A stretch of 57,264 nucleotides of DNA. It comes from an uncultured Bacillota bacterium (lineage in GTDB: Bacteria > Bacillota_I > Bacilli_A > Erysipelotrichales > Erysipelotrichaceae). Below, one piece after another: positions 36,636 to 45,871 of this stretch. The stretch covers positions 1 through 57,264 of the forward strand of contig CASEQH010000002.1 in NCBI GenBank assembly GCA_949290085.1, given 5' to 3'. The notes under the pieces were generated by a model that did no database searches, was not told where the DNA came from, and saw only the letters and a program-made list of their open reading frames with translations. Numbering within the stretch: position 1 is the first letter of the stretch; every line of letters starts with the position of its first letter. The translations under genes were made by a program, and so were the position numbers.

Positions 36636-38177
36636 ATGAGTGAAAAGGATTTTTTGAACCAGTTTTCTAATGAGAATAAAAAACCGGACAGCTTTAAAGA
36701 AGAGGAAAGAATACCTATTCAAAAGGAAAGAAAACCAATTAAGCCATGGATGATTATCATTCCTGTTGTCGCTTTATTTGTAATAGGTATTATTGTATGG
36801 TTCTTATTCTTTAGACCTAATATTGAGATGCCAGACTTCCTTGGCAAGACTAAGGACGATGTAGCTCAATGGGTGACTCAACAGAATATTACTAAGACAG
36901 GTATAGTCTTTAATGAAGAATATTCTCTTGAATATGATGATGGACAGATTATGGAACAATCAGTCAATGCGGGTACCATGGTCAGAAATGATGTCAAAAT
37001 TACATTTAGATTATCGCTTGGTCCAGACCCAGATGAAGAGATAACCTTCCCTGATGTCATGAGCATGACACAAGATGAATTAAATGATTGGAAGGAAGAG
37101 AATAAATTATTAAATACAAGAATAACTACAAGTTTCAGTAGTGATGTGGAAGAAGGTAAACCAATTAGCTTTAGCTTCAGAGGTTGCGACGCTGATACAT
37201 TCACTCGTGGCTGTACTTTAAATATCTCAGTTTCCAAAGGTCCTGCACCTGCTGGAACTGTACAGATTACAGATTTTAAAAACAGTGCTCTCGCTTCAGT
37301 CGAATCTTGGGCTCAAACTAATAAAATTACTTTAGATATCAAATATGCTTTTAATGAGACTATTGCCGCCGGTTCAGTTATTTCAACATCGCCAGAATCT
37401 GGCAAGACGATTAAGGAAGGCGAGAAATTAACTGTTATCGTATCGCAAGGCAAGGGCGTGGAAGTTCCTGATTTCGCTAAGATGGCAAATAAAGAGATTG
37501 ATAAATGGCTAGAAGATAACGCAAGCTATGTCAATGTGACAAAGAAATATTTTAATAAGACGGGTTATGTAGTATCACAAAGTGTCAAGACAGGCGGCAT
37601 GATAGGTACGGAAGATAAATTAGATATCACTTTAAATCTAGGAAAATCTTTCTATCTTGAAGACTTAGGCTTGAGTGAGAGTCAGATTATCGGCATGCAA
37701 TATGATAAATTAGTTGATTGGACTAATAATAATCGCTACTTAGGTATCGATGCCTATGCTGGTCAATGGGGCGAGAATACTTCTGTATATTCTGAAAGCC
37801 ATGGTAAAGGACAAATTGTTTCAGTTGAATGCAGCGGCTATTCTGATGGCAAGATATATGATTGTAGTGGAAGATTACCTCTTGATGTACGCTTTAGTGT
37901 TGTCGTATCTAAGGGTTTAGTTAAAGAAATAGATATTTCTGGAGCTGTCAATAAGGATGATACATATAATGTTCCTAAGCTTACATCTATCTTGTCGGAA
38001 GCAGGTATCACTTTCCAAAATAATACCAGTGGTCTAGTTTGCGAATTATATTTAAACGGAACAAAGGTTTTAAATAGTCAAAGCACTATCCGTGTAATAT
38101 TAGAAGAAGATACTGTTGTACTTAGAGATTCTAGCGTTGCCATCGATGATCCATCGACTGTGAGCGCAACTGAATAA
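36636..38177 (+). CDS. Membrane-anchored PASTA-repeat protein without a kinase domain
   Basis: A 513-residue protein with a charged cytoplasmic N-terminus (1-36), one membrane helix (38-59) and a long extracellular part. About five PASTA-like repeats follow. Each has a conserved Trp in its helix (VAQWVTQQN, LNDWKEENK, VESWAQTNK, IDKWLEDNA, LVDWTNNNR), and the first four end in a strand like KITFRLSLG or LTVIVSQGK. PASTA repeats in kinases and penicillin-binding proteins bind peptidoglycan fragments or beta-lactams. The kinase domain is absent. Its place just after the histidine kinase suggests cell-wall sensing. Confidence 0.85.
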   Translation: MSEKDFLNQFSNENKKPDSFKEEERIPIQKERKPIKPWMIIIPVVALFVIGIIVWFLFFRPNIEMPDFLGKTKDDVAQWVTQQNITKTGIVFNEEYSLEYDDGQIMEQSVNAGTMVRNDVKITFRLSLGPDPDEEITFPDVMSMTQDELNDWKEENKLLNTRITTSFSSDVEEGKPISFSFRGCDADTFTRGCTLNISVSKGPAPAGTVQITDFKNSALASVESWAQTNKITLDIKYAFNETIAAGSVISTSPESGKTIKEGEKLTVIVSQGKGVEVPDFAKMANKEIDKWLEDNASYVNVTKKYFNKTGYVVSQSVKTGGMIGTEDKLDITLNLGKSFYLEDLGLSESQIIGMQYDKLVDWTNNNRYLGIDAYAGQWGENTSVYSESHGKGQIVSVECSGYSDGKIYDCSGRLPLDVRFSVVVSKGLVKEIDISGAVNKDDTYNVPKLTSILSEAGITFQNNTSGLVCELYLNGTKVLNSQSTIRVILEEDTVVLRDSSVAIDDPSTVSATE

Positions 38178-38194
38178 ATGAAAGGAAAAAGATT

Positions 38195-39820
38195 ATGAAT
38201 TTCTTTAATCGAGCAATTAAAAATGTGACACGAAAATGGTCAAAGTCAGTCTTATTACTGATTACATTTTTGGTCATCGGCAATTTTGTCATCGTCGGTT
38301 TAGGTATATCACAAGCGGCTAATGACGCTAAAACTATCACCAGACAGAAGATGAGAGCTGTAGTCACCATGTCGATAGACTATGATGCAGTAAATGAATA
38401 TGTGAATAATTTGACTGATCAAGACGAGATAGACGAATTCTATAGTCACTATCCTAATGTGACAGTAGAAGATGTTCGATCTATCTTACAAGATTCAAGA
38501 GTTAAGACAGCAAATGCAACGCAATTCCAGACTGTTTATCAAGTGCCAAATTCAACAGTTGACTTTATTCATTTGAACAATTCAGCAGAAAACAATGGCG
38601 GAGGCCAAAGTTGTTATGTTGATGCTAATGGTCAAGAAATATGCACTGAGTATCAGCAGCCGGTATTCGGTATCAAGACAAACTACTTCCCTAGCATGAT
38701 TGAGATTGAAGATAATGAATTTCAAATTGTTGAAGGACGTTTCTATAGTCAAGAGGATATAGATAATTACAATAATGTCGTAGTAGTGTCTGAGGCTTTT
38801 GCAGAATTAAATAATCTTTCAGTTGGTGATCACTTTGAAATTACGATGTATGACAGTGCTTCTTTAAACAATGGTTATTTGAGCCAATATAATATTACCG
38901 AGGAAGAGACGAGATTAGATTTGGAAGTTATTGGTATCTATAGTCATAACCGTCAAATTACACCTGATTCAGAAAGATTCGATTATACCTTCCCATATGA
39001 GAACTATGACAATGTTTTCTTGATGCCAATGACTTCGTTAATTGCTTATCAAGTACCTATTTCACAAAAGATATTTGATCATGATGCAGAGCTATATCCA
39101 GATCAAGAATACTATCAAAATCCAAACAATCGACCAAGTATGGATAATTTGAGCCAATATGGTTTAAGCGAGGTAACTTTACTATTGAATGATCCATTAG
39201 AGGTAGATCAATTTATCGAAGATTATAACGGCAATTTGCGCCAGTTTATTAAACTTGATGCCAATAATGAAGAATTTGAAAGATTATCTAGACCACTAGA
39301 TACATTGAGTTTATATGCAAATTTCATCGTATGGTTAGTTGTTATCAATGCGATTATCATTATCACGCTAGTTACAGCTTTAACTTTAAAGACTAGAGAA
39401 TATGAAATTGGCGTACTGCTTTCTGTCGGTGCCAGCAAGCTCAAAATTGTAGCTCAATTTTTCGTAGAATTAGCGATAATCGCTATTATTGGTTTCACTC
39501 TATCCATTGTTACTGGCAGCATGATTGCTAATCAAGTAGGTCAGTCCGTCCTGAATTATCAAATTGAAAGCAGTGGGGTCAATGAAAATAATGGTAATGA
39601 TATTTGGGTTGATAATGGCATGGAAAGTGTCTGGGATACTGACTATACGACGGATGTAACTCTAGAAGATTTCGTCGCCGAATATAATGTCAGCATCTCT
39701 CCAGTGATTATTGCTGAGATATATGTTGTCGGCTTAGGAATTGTGTTAGTATCTATTCTGATTCCGTCTCTTATGATAATGCGTTACAATCCTAAACGCA
39801 TCTTGATGAACCAGAATTAG
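38195..39820 (+). CDS. ABC transporter permease, FtsX/MacB type
   Basis: A 541-residue permease. One N-terminal helix (KSVLLLITFLVIGNFVIVGL) precedes a large extracellular domain of about 340 residues (acidic, with a Cys pair near CYVDANGQEICTEY). The FtsX core then follows with three helices (NFIVWLVVINAIIIITLVTA, KIVAQFFVELAIIAIIGFTL and IIAEIYVVGLGIVLVSILIP). The ATPase is encoded 12 bases downstream. Such permeases are usually mechanotransmission or lipoprotein/peptide exporters, not channels. Confidence 0.88.
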   Translation: MNFFNRAIKNVTRKWSKSVLLLITFLVIGNFVIVGLGISQAANDAKTITRQKMRAVVTMSIDYDAVNEYVNNLTDQDEIDEFYSHYPNVTVEDVRSILQDSRVKTANATQFQTVYQVPNSTVDFIHLNNSAENNGGGQSCYVDANGQEICTEYQQPVFGIKTNYFPSMIEIEDNEFQIVEGRFYSQEDIDNYNNVVVVSEAFAELNNLSVGDHFEITMYDSASLNNGYLSQYNITEEETRLDLEVIGIYSHNRQITPDSERFDYTFPYENYDNVFLMPMTSLIAYQVPISQKIFDHDAELYPDQEYYQNPNNRPSMDNLSQYGLSEVTLLLNDPLEVDQFIEDYNGNLRQFIKLDANNEEFERLSRPLDTLSLYANFIVWLVVINAIIIITLVTALTLKTREYEIGVLLSVGASKLKIVAQFFVELAIIAIIGFTLSIVTGSMIANQVGQSVLNYQIESSGVNENNGNDIWVDNGMESVWDTDYTTDVTLEDFVAEYNVSISPVIIAEIYVVGLGIVLVSILIPSLMIMRYNPKRILMNQN

Positions 39821-39832
39821 AAAGGGATTAAT

Positions 39833-40507
39833 ATGTCAGAGATATTAAGATTAGAAAATATTAACTATTCATATATTGATGGTGGCTATGAAAGACAGAT
39901 ATTAAAGAATTTGAGTTATACCTTTGATAGCGGCAAGTTTTATACTATTTTAGGACCTTCAGGTTCTGATAAAACTACTCTGCTTTCGATTATTGCAGGA
40001 TTAGATAATCCTAAGAGTGGTGAATTATATTTTGAAGGAGAGAATATCAAAAAGATAGGTCTTCATCAATATCGCCGCAACAAGATTGCTATCGTCTTCC
40101 AACAATATAACTTGATTGGTTATTTGACGGCTCTAGAAAATGTCGAATTAGCGATGGCTGAAACGGATAATAAACTTCCTAATGATAAAAAAGCAGTAGC
40201 CTATAATCTCTTAGAAAAATTTGGCATTGTAAAGACTAAGGCAAATCGTCTGGTTGGCCAATTATCCGGTGGTGAACAGCAACGTGTCGCTATCGCTAGA
40301 TCTCTTGCCAGCAATGTCAATCTCATCTTTGCTGATGAACCTACTGGTAACTTGGATACAGCTACCGAGAAAGAGATAATCGGTGTCTTTAAAGAACTAG
40401 CTCATGACTTCAATAAGACAGTAATTGTCGTCACGCACTCTGATGCGGTAAGCCAGATGAGTGACCAACGTTTGATGTTGCAAGATGGAGTGTTAAAGAA
40501 TTTGTGA
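39833..40507 (+). CDS. ABC transporter ATP-binding protein with a non-consensus Walker A
   Basis: A LolD/MacB-like ATPase of 224 residues. The Walker A reads LGPSGSDKTTLL, so the Gly before the Lys is Asp (codon GAT where GGT is expected). The rest looks intact: Q-loop AIVFQQYNL, signature QLSGGEQQRVAIARSLA, Walker B NLIFADEPTGNLD and the switch His in IVVTHSD. Mutation of this Gly usually hinders phosphate binding, so ATPase activity is doubtful. It ends in a terminator. Confidence 0.9.
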   Translation: MSEILRLENINYSYIDGGYERQILKNLSYTFDSGKFYTILGPSGSDKTTLLSIIAGLDNPKSGELYFEGENIKKIGLHQYRRNKIAIVFQQYNLIGYLTALENVELAMAETDNKLPNDKKAVAYNLLEKFGIVKTKANRLVGQLSGGEQQRVAIARSLASNVNLIFADEPTGNLDTATEKEIIGVFKELAHDFNKTVIVVTHSDAVSQMSDQRLMLQDGVLKNL

Positions 40508-40523
40508 TGATCACAAATTCTTT
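40495..40523 (+). terminator. Terminator of the TCS-PASTA-ABC operon
   Basis: A long perfect inverted repeat AAAGAATTTGTGAT / ATCACAAATTCTTT spans the stop codon and is followed by the T-rich CTTTTATTT. Confidence 0.75.
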
Positions 40524-40534
40524 CTTTTATTTCT

Positions 40535-42649
40535 ATGAAAAAGATTATTATAAGTCTTTTATGCATCATGCTTACAGGTTGCAGTATCTATGATAGTCAA
40601 ATAGCTGGTTCGATTAATGAAATAGATAATATAGGTAATATAGAAGAGGAAGTAGAAGAGAGAGAAAATATTGCCTATGATAGTCCTATTGAGCAAGTAA
40701 GTACTTGGCTTATCGAAAATGGCAGCCTAGTTAGTGATTTAAGTAATAAGAATATAACGATGAATGCTAATGAATATGATGTCATCTTATATAAAGATAA
40801 TTTTTATCTAGTATCAGGTAATAATTATGAAATTAACTTTGATATCTATGCTGATAGAGAATTAAATGTGATACTCAGAGTAGATGATGGGGATGGCCAT
40901 AGTCTCTTAGAAGAATATTTTACGATTAATAGTGAAAGCCAAAATCTTTCCTTTAACTTTACAATGGAATATGTGGATACTTGGTTAGGAAATATCGAAT
41001 TTATTATCACTAATAGTAATGGTGGTAATGTGCATATTGATAACTTTAGGTTAATACCTGAAGAAGATGTGATTAGTGGCATAGCTATCAACCAACTGGG
41101 CTATCTTAGCAACTATCATAAAAGAGTAGCTTTCTCTTATAATCAAGGAGATTATTTCAATGTTTATAGAGAGAATGGGGAATATGTAGCTACTTATCCC
41201 ATTGGTAATGGTTATGACGATGATGAAAGTGGTGAATATAATTTCCAGGGCGATATCAGTGACTTAGAAGCTGGTACTTATTACATCATGACGGAGATAG
41301 GCACTAAATCTGAGTCTATTTATATTGGCGATAATATATATGATGGTGTCTTAGCTGACAGTTTAAAATTTATCTTCTTACAACGTTGTGGTATGGCAAT
41401 AGATGAAGAATATTCGACTGTCTTTGCCCATGACAAATGTCATGATGAAGATGCCTTAGTCTATGGCTTTGATAATTATTTAGATGTGACAGGTGGTTGG
41501 CATGATGCAGGTGATTATGGTCGTTATGTACAAACTAATGCGAAAGTGATAGCGGATTTATTATTTGCCTATTATTTAAATCCTGAGGTCTTTAATGATG
41601 ATTTAGGCATCACAGAAAGTGGCAATAATATTCCAGATATACTTGATGAAGCTAGGTATGGCTTAGATTGGCTTATGAAACTACAAAAGGATGATGGCAG
41701 CGTCTATAATAAAGTGACGACGCAAAATTTTGCCGATACTATCATGCCTGATGAAGATGATGAATTATTATATGTCTTACCTGCTTGGTCTTTGACTACT
41801 GCCTCATTTGCGGGAGTGATGGCTATGGCTTCTATCGTCTATGAAGATATCGATAGTGCTTTCGCCAATGAATGCAAAGAAAGAGCCTTACAAGCAGGTT
41901 CATATCTAAAGTGGCAAAAAGACTTAGTTGTCATCAATAATCCTAGTGACTTTCATACTGGTCAGTACTTGGATGGCGATGAAAGTGATGAACGTTTATT
42001 TGCCTATATAAGCTTATATCTAATCTCGGAAGATGAAGAATATCTAAATCTAGCTAAAGAGTTATATTATAATATCCCTTTTATTGAACCCTTAGAAGTA
42101 GCTAATATGAGCTTATATTCTATCATTTTGATATTAGAAAATGATATTGATGAAGAGCTAAAAAAAGATACTTTAGAAAATTTAGAAACCGCTGCTATGC
42201 AATCGGCAAATGAGAGTATAACTAAGACTTATCACTATCCATATGGCATCTATCCATGGGGCTCTAATGCCTATGTAGCTTTAGATATATCCTTATTGAT
42301 GATAGCTTATCGCTATATAGGCCATGATATCTATAAAGAGGCAGCTATCGATGAACTAGCTTATATCTTTGGTTTAAATGCTATGGATATGAGCTTTGTG
42401 ACAGGTTATGGTACTAACTACCCTCATAATATTCATCACCGCATAACGATGTATAAAGATGAAGAGATAAGCGGTGCTCTAGTGGGTGGTGTTGACCAAT
42501 GGTTTTCTGAAGGTAACTTAGCTGCTTATATCAGTGAAGAGACAGCTAATGCCAAACGCTATGTCGATGCCGAAGATAGCTATTCGACTAATGAGGTAGC
42601 TACTTACTATAATTCTTCACTAGTCCTTGCTTTGAGCTTCTTTGATTGA
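40535..42649 (+). CDS. Glycoside hydrolase family 9 lipoprotein
   Basis: A 704-residue surface lipoprotein. A signal peptide ends in the lipobox LTGC, with Cys at 16. An N-terminal carbohydrate-binding-like domain (about 50-175) and an Ig-like CelD_N domain (about 180-265, IAINQLGYLSNYHKRVAF) precede the catalytic (alpha/alpha)6 domain. The catalytic base motif GGWHDAGDYGRY is near residue 320, SFVTGYGTNYPHNIHHR follows, and the acid Glu is in DSYSTNEVATYYNS near 686. It could act on cellulose, beta-glucan or chito-oligomers. No ribosome binding site is seen. It lies just after the TCS operon's terminator. Confidence 0.88.
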   Translation: MKKIIISLLCIMLTGCSIYDSQIAGSINEIDNIGNIEEEVEERENIAYDSPIEQVSTWLIENGSLVSDLSNKNITMNANEYDVILYKDNFYLVSGNNYEINFDIYADRELNVILRVDDGDGHSLLEEYFTINSESQNLSFNFTMEYVDTWLGNIEFIITNSNGGNVHIDNFRLIPEEDVISGIAINQLGYLSNYHKRVAFSYNQGDYFNVYRENGEYVATYPIGNGYDDDESGEYNFQGDISDLEAGTYYIMTEIGTKSESIYIGDNIYDGVLADSLKFIFLQRCGMAIDEEYSTVFAHDKCHDEDALVYGFDNYLDVTGGWHDAGDYGRYVQTNAKVIADLLFAYYLNPEVFNDDLGITESGNNIPDILDEARYGLDWLMKLQKDDGSVYNKVTTQNFADTIMPDEDDELLYVLPAWSLTTASFAGVMAMASIVYEDIDSAFANECKERALQAGSYLKWQKDLVVINNPSDFHTGQYLDGDESDERLFAYISLYLISEDEEYLNLAKELYYNIPFIEPLEVANMSLYSIILILENDIDEELKKDTLENLETAAMQSANESITKTYHYPYGIYPWGSNAYVALDISLLMIAYRYIGHDIYKEAAIDELAYIFGLNAMDMSFVTGYGTNYPHNIHHRITMYKDEEISGALVGGVDQWFSEGNLAAYISEETANAKRYVDAEDSYSTNEVATYYNSSLVLALSFFD

Positions 42650-42657
42650 GGAAGAAT

Positions 42658-42686
42658 TTGACTAAATAAAAAGAACATATTACAAT
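42658..42686 (+). promoter_or_regulatory. Promoter of secG-rnr-smpB
   Basis: TTGACT (42658-42663) and TACAAT (42681-42686) are separated by 17 bases, about 30 bases upstream of secG. Confidence 0.7.
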
Positions 42687-42716
42687 ATTAAAGCGTATCA
42701 TTAAGAGGTATCAATT

Positions 42717-42935
42717 ATGGAAATCGTATTATTAGTATTAGCTATTTTATTAATATTATTATCACTACTTCAAAGTGGTAAATCTGATGGTTTGAGTGCT
42801 TTTACTGGTTCTGGTGATTTAGGTCTATTCCAAAATATCAAAGAGAGAGGGCCAGAAAAGTTAATCTCTAACTTGACCATGGTTGTCGGTATCGCCTTTT
42901 TCGTTCTAGCGATCGTCATCAGAATGTTTGACTAA
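42717..42935 (+). CDS. secG: Preprotein translocase subunit SecG
   Basis: A small membrane part of the SecYEG channel, 72 residues with two helices (1-17 and about 50-70) and a polar loop with LLQSGKSDGLSAFTGS. secG-rnr-smpB is the common Firmicutes order. Confidence 0.92.
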   Translation: MEIVLLVLAILLILLSLLQSGKSDGLSAFTGSGDLGLFQNIKERGPEKLISNLTMVVGIAFFVLAIVIRMFD

Positions 42936-42958
42936 GGAGTAGTAAATACTCCTTTTTT
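42934..42958 (+). terminator. Terminator-like hairpin between secG and rnr
   Basis: The stem AAGGAGTA / TACTCCTT with a 5-base loop ends in six T, only 13 bases before the rnr ATG. It probably lowers rnr expression relative to secG. Confidence 0.75.
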
Positions 42959-42970
42959 ATTGAGGAAAAT

Positions 42971-45037
42971 ATGAATAGAATTATAGAATTATTAAATAGT
43001 TATAATCATGCGTTATCTTTAGATGAACTAAAGGATTTTTTAGCTATTTCTAGTAGCACTGACTTCAAGCAACTCATCAAAGATATCAATCATTTGATTG
43101 ATAGCCATATCATCTTTGAATATGATGGCAAGTATGATTTGACTGAAAGAGAAAATCGTTATATTGGTGAAGTTATTCTTAAGCGTAATGGTAAGAGCTA
43201 TATTTATGAAAATGATTTAGCTTATGAAGTTATCAATAAGTTTAACTTGCCGCTTTTAAATCATGATGAAGTAGTTTATGAGAAAAAGAATATGAAGGCC
43301 TATGTCTTAAATATTCTTAAACATAAATTGGTCTATGTGGTAGGTCTTATTCGCATCAGAAATAATAAAATCTATTTTTATCCTGATGAGGATAATTTTC
43401 CTAAGGGCTATAAGATAGTCAATAGTCATGAGTATAAATTGAGGGATAAATTAAAAGTCAGAGTTTATATTTCTGATTATGAAAAGAAAGAATTGCGCAT
43501 TGAACGCATCATCGGTCATCTATATGATACAGATGTACAAGAGGCATCTTTGTTATATAGCTATGATATTCCGATGGAATTTTCAAGGACGGCTTTAAAT
43601 GAAGCAGAATCTTTAGAAAAGACTATCAATATTAGTGATTATCCTAGTCGTCATGATCTTAGTGAAGAGATGGTTATAACTATTGATGGTGATGATGCCA
43701 AGGACTTTGATGATGCCATCAGCGTATCAAAAAAAGATGACAAGTACTTATTAAAGGTCCATATTGCCGATGTGAGTCATTATGTGACCATAAATTCAGC
43801 TCTAGATAAAGAAGCATATAAAAGAGGTACTTCTATCTATTATCCTGATCATGTGATACCGATGTTGCCCTTTGCGTTAAGTAATGGTCTATGTTCATTA
43901 AGACCAAATGAAAAACGTTTAGCGATGACGGTTGAAATGGAAATGGACAATAGGGGCGAAGTCTTACAATATGATATCTATGAATCGATTGTTGAATCTA
44001 AACATCGAATGACTTATGCCAAAGTTAATAAGATACTTGCAGGTGATGAAGGGCTCATAGCTGAATATAGTGATATCTATGAAATGTTGAAAGAAGCTTA
44101 TGAATTATCAAATATCTTGAGCAATAAGCGTAAAGAAAAGGGTGGCATAGAATTTGATAGTGATGAGTGTAGCTTTAAGATAGTTAATAATGAAGTTGTT
44201 GATGTCTATATTAGAGAAAGAGGTAAAAGCGAGAGAATCATTGAAGATTTTATGATTGAAGCTAATGTATGTGTAGCTAGTCATATGCATTATTTAGAAT
44301 ATCCAATGATATATCGCAATCATGACAATCCTAAAGAAGATAGACTAGATCAATTTATTAGCTTTGTCGAAAATCTATCTTATCATTTCAAGGGCAATAA
44401 AAAAGCTATAAGAGCCAAGCAATTAGCTGATTGCCTCGAACATTTTAAAGATACAATCTACTACCCTATGGTTTCTAATTATTGTCTAAGATCGATGGCT
44501 AAAGCTAAATATGATAATATCGCAAATGGTCATTATGGTTTAGGACTAGATTATTATTGTCATTTTACTTCACCAATTAGACGTTATCCAGATTTAGTAG
44601 TTCATCGCATGCTCAAAGAATATGTCATCAATCATGATAAAATAGGAAGTGAAGAAAAAGATAGTGAGAAGAATGCCTCTATTGCTCAAAAGTGCAATGA
44701 TAGAGAAAGAACAGCTGTCGAATTAGAAAGAGATTTACAAGACTTCTATAAGTGCAAGTATATGCAAAGACATGTCGGTGAGATATATGAAGCTGTCATA
44801 TCATCGATTACTAATTTTGGATTTTATGTTAAACTAGAAAATACAGTAGAAGGTCTCGTTCACATTAAGACATTAGACGGGTTTTATGAGCTAGATGAAG
44901 ATGGTTCTTTAAGAAGCGATACTAAGGCTTATGCGATAGGAGATATTGTTAAAGTTAAGTGTAAAGAAGTTGATATGCGAAGAAATAATATCGATTTCAT
45001 TTTATATCAACCTCGTAAGAGACAGAAATGGATATAA
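42971..45037 (+). CDS. rnr: Ribonuclease R
   Basis: A processive 3'-5' exoribonuclease of 688 residues. An N-terminal helix-turn-helix-like part (about 1-65), cold-shock domains, the RNB catalytic core (TIDGDDAKDFDDAISV with the metal-binding Asp cluster and HIADVSHYV), the FTSPIRRYPDLVVHRML motif and a C-terminal S1 domain (YEAVISSITNFGFYVKLE) are visible. It acts with SmpB/tmRNA in trans-translation. Confidence 0.97.
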   Translation: MNRIIELLNSYNHALSLDELKDFLAISSSTDFKQLIKDINHLIDSHIIFEYDGKYDLTERENRYIGEVILKRNGKSYIYENDLAYEVINKFNLPLLNHDEVVYEKKNMKAYVLNILKHKLVYVVGLIRIRNNKIYFYPDEDNFPKGYKIVNSHEYKLRDKLKVRVYISDYEKKELRIERIIGHLYDTDVQEASLLYSYDIPMEFSRTALNEAESLEKTINISDYPSRHDLSEEMVITIDGDDAKDFDDAISVSKKDDKYLLKVHIADVSHYVTINSALDKEAYKRGTSIYYPDHVIPMLPFALSNGLCSLRPNEKRLAMTVEMEMDNRGEVLQYDIYESIVESKHRMTYAKVNKILAGDEGLIAEYSDIYEMLKEAYELSNILSNKRKEKGGIEFDSDECSFKIVNNEVVDVYIRERGKSERIIEDFMIEANVCVASHMHYLEYPMIYRNHDNPKEDRLDQFISFVENLSYHFKGNKKAIRAKQLADCLEHFKDTIYYPMVSNYCLRSMAKAKYDNIANGHYGLGLDYYCHFTSPIRRYPDLVVHRMLKEYVINHDKIGSEEKDSEKNASIAQKCNDRERTAVELERDLQDFYKCKYMQRHVGEIYEAVISSITNFGFYVKLENTVEGLVHIKTLDGFYELDEDGSLRSDTKAYAIGDIVKVKCKEVDMRRNNIDFILYQPRKRQKWI

Positions 45038-45040
45038 ATT

Positions 45041-45490
45041 ATGGATGGAATTAAAGATGTAGCAGTAAATAAAAAAGCTTATCATGATTATTTCATTGAA
45101 GAAAAATTAGAGGCTGGTTTAGTTTTACTAGGAACGGAGATTAAATCAGTTCGTAAGGGTAAGGTACAACTCAAAGAAGCTTATATCTCTTTTATCAATG
45201 GAGAAGCCTATATCAAAGGTATGAATATATCTGCTTATGACCATGGCAATAGAAATAATCATGATGAGAAAAGAGATCGCAAGTTATTATTAAATAAAAG
45301 AGAGATAGTCAAGTGGAGTTCTAAAGTAAAGACTCAAGGTTTTACTGTAATTCCCTTAAAGATTTATCTCAAAAATGGACTGGCTAAATGTGAAATAGCT
45401 TTAGCTAAGGGTAAATCTCTATATGATAAAAGAGAAGATGCCAAGGTTAAAACAATGAAGATGGAAGCTTTAAAAGCTATTAGAAGATAA
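45041..45490 (+). CDS. smpB: SsrA-binding protein SmpB
   Basis: The tmRNA partner in ribosome rescue, 149 residues. Motifs are NKKAYHDYFIEEKLEAGLVL, GTEIKSVRKGKVQLKEAYIS and the C-terminal KGKSLYDKREDAK. It is three bases after rnr. Confidence 0.97.
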   Translation: MDGIKDVAVNKKAYHDYFIEEKLEAGLVLLGTEIKSVRKGKVQLKEAYISFINGEAYIKGMNISAYDHGNRNNHDEKRDRKLLLNKREIVKWSSKVKTQGFTVIPLKIYLKNGLAKCEIALAKGKSLYDKREDAKVKTMKMEALKAIRR

Positions 45491-45502
45491 GAAGGAGGCA
45501 CT

Positions 45503-45856
45503 ATGTTTTTTGAATTCGGAATGTTTTATAGCATGGTCTCAATCATATTCTCATTAATTTTTGTAATGATCTTTGTGATTGTTATCAAGAGAATTATTCA
45601 ATGGAATAAAGATAATCATGCACCTAGATTAAAAGTATTTGCGACTGTTGTAAGTAAACGTCAAAATATCTCAAGAAATGGCAATCATCGCTATACACAT
45701 TATTATGTTACTTTTGAACTCAGTGAAGGTGACAGAATAGAATTTGACATCGATGGTATTGACTATGGCCAATTAGTAGAGGGAGATTGTGGAACACTTA
45801 CTTATCAAGGTTCTAGATTTTTAGGTTTTGATCGTGAATTTAATGAGAGATATTAA
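45503..45856 (+). CDS. DUF2500-like membrane-anchored protein
   Basis: A 117-residue protein with one N-terminal helix (about 8-30) followed by a small beta domain (LKVFATVVSKRQNIS, HYYVTFELSEGDRIEFDI, DCGTLTYQGSRFLGFDR). The pattern fits the DUF2500 family of unknown function. GAAGGAGG precedes the ATG. Confidence 0.7.
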   Translation: MFFEFGMFYSMVSIIFSLIFVMIFVIVIKRIIQWNKDNHAPRLKVFATVVSKRQNISRNGNHRYTHYYVTFELSEGDRIEFDIDGIDYGQLVEGDCGTLTYQGSRFLGFDREFNERY

Positions 45857-45871
45857 TTAATAGAGGTTTTC

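Noticed and set aside
36636-38177. PASTA protein as a Ser/Thr kinase (PrkC)
   Set aside because: The cytoplasmic part is only about 36 residues and lacks any kinase motif.
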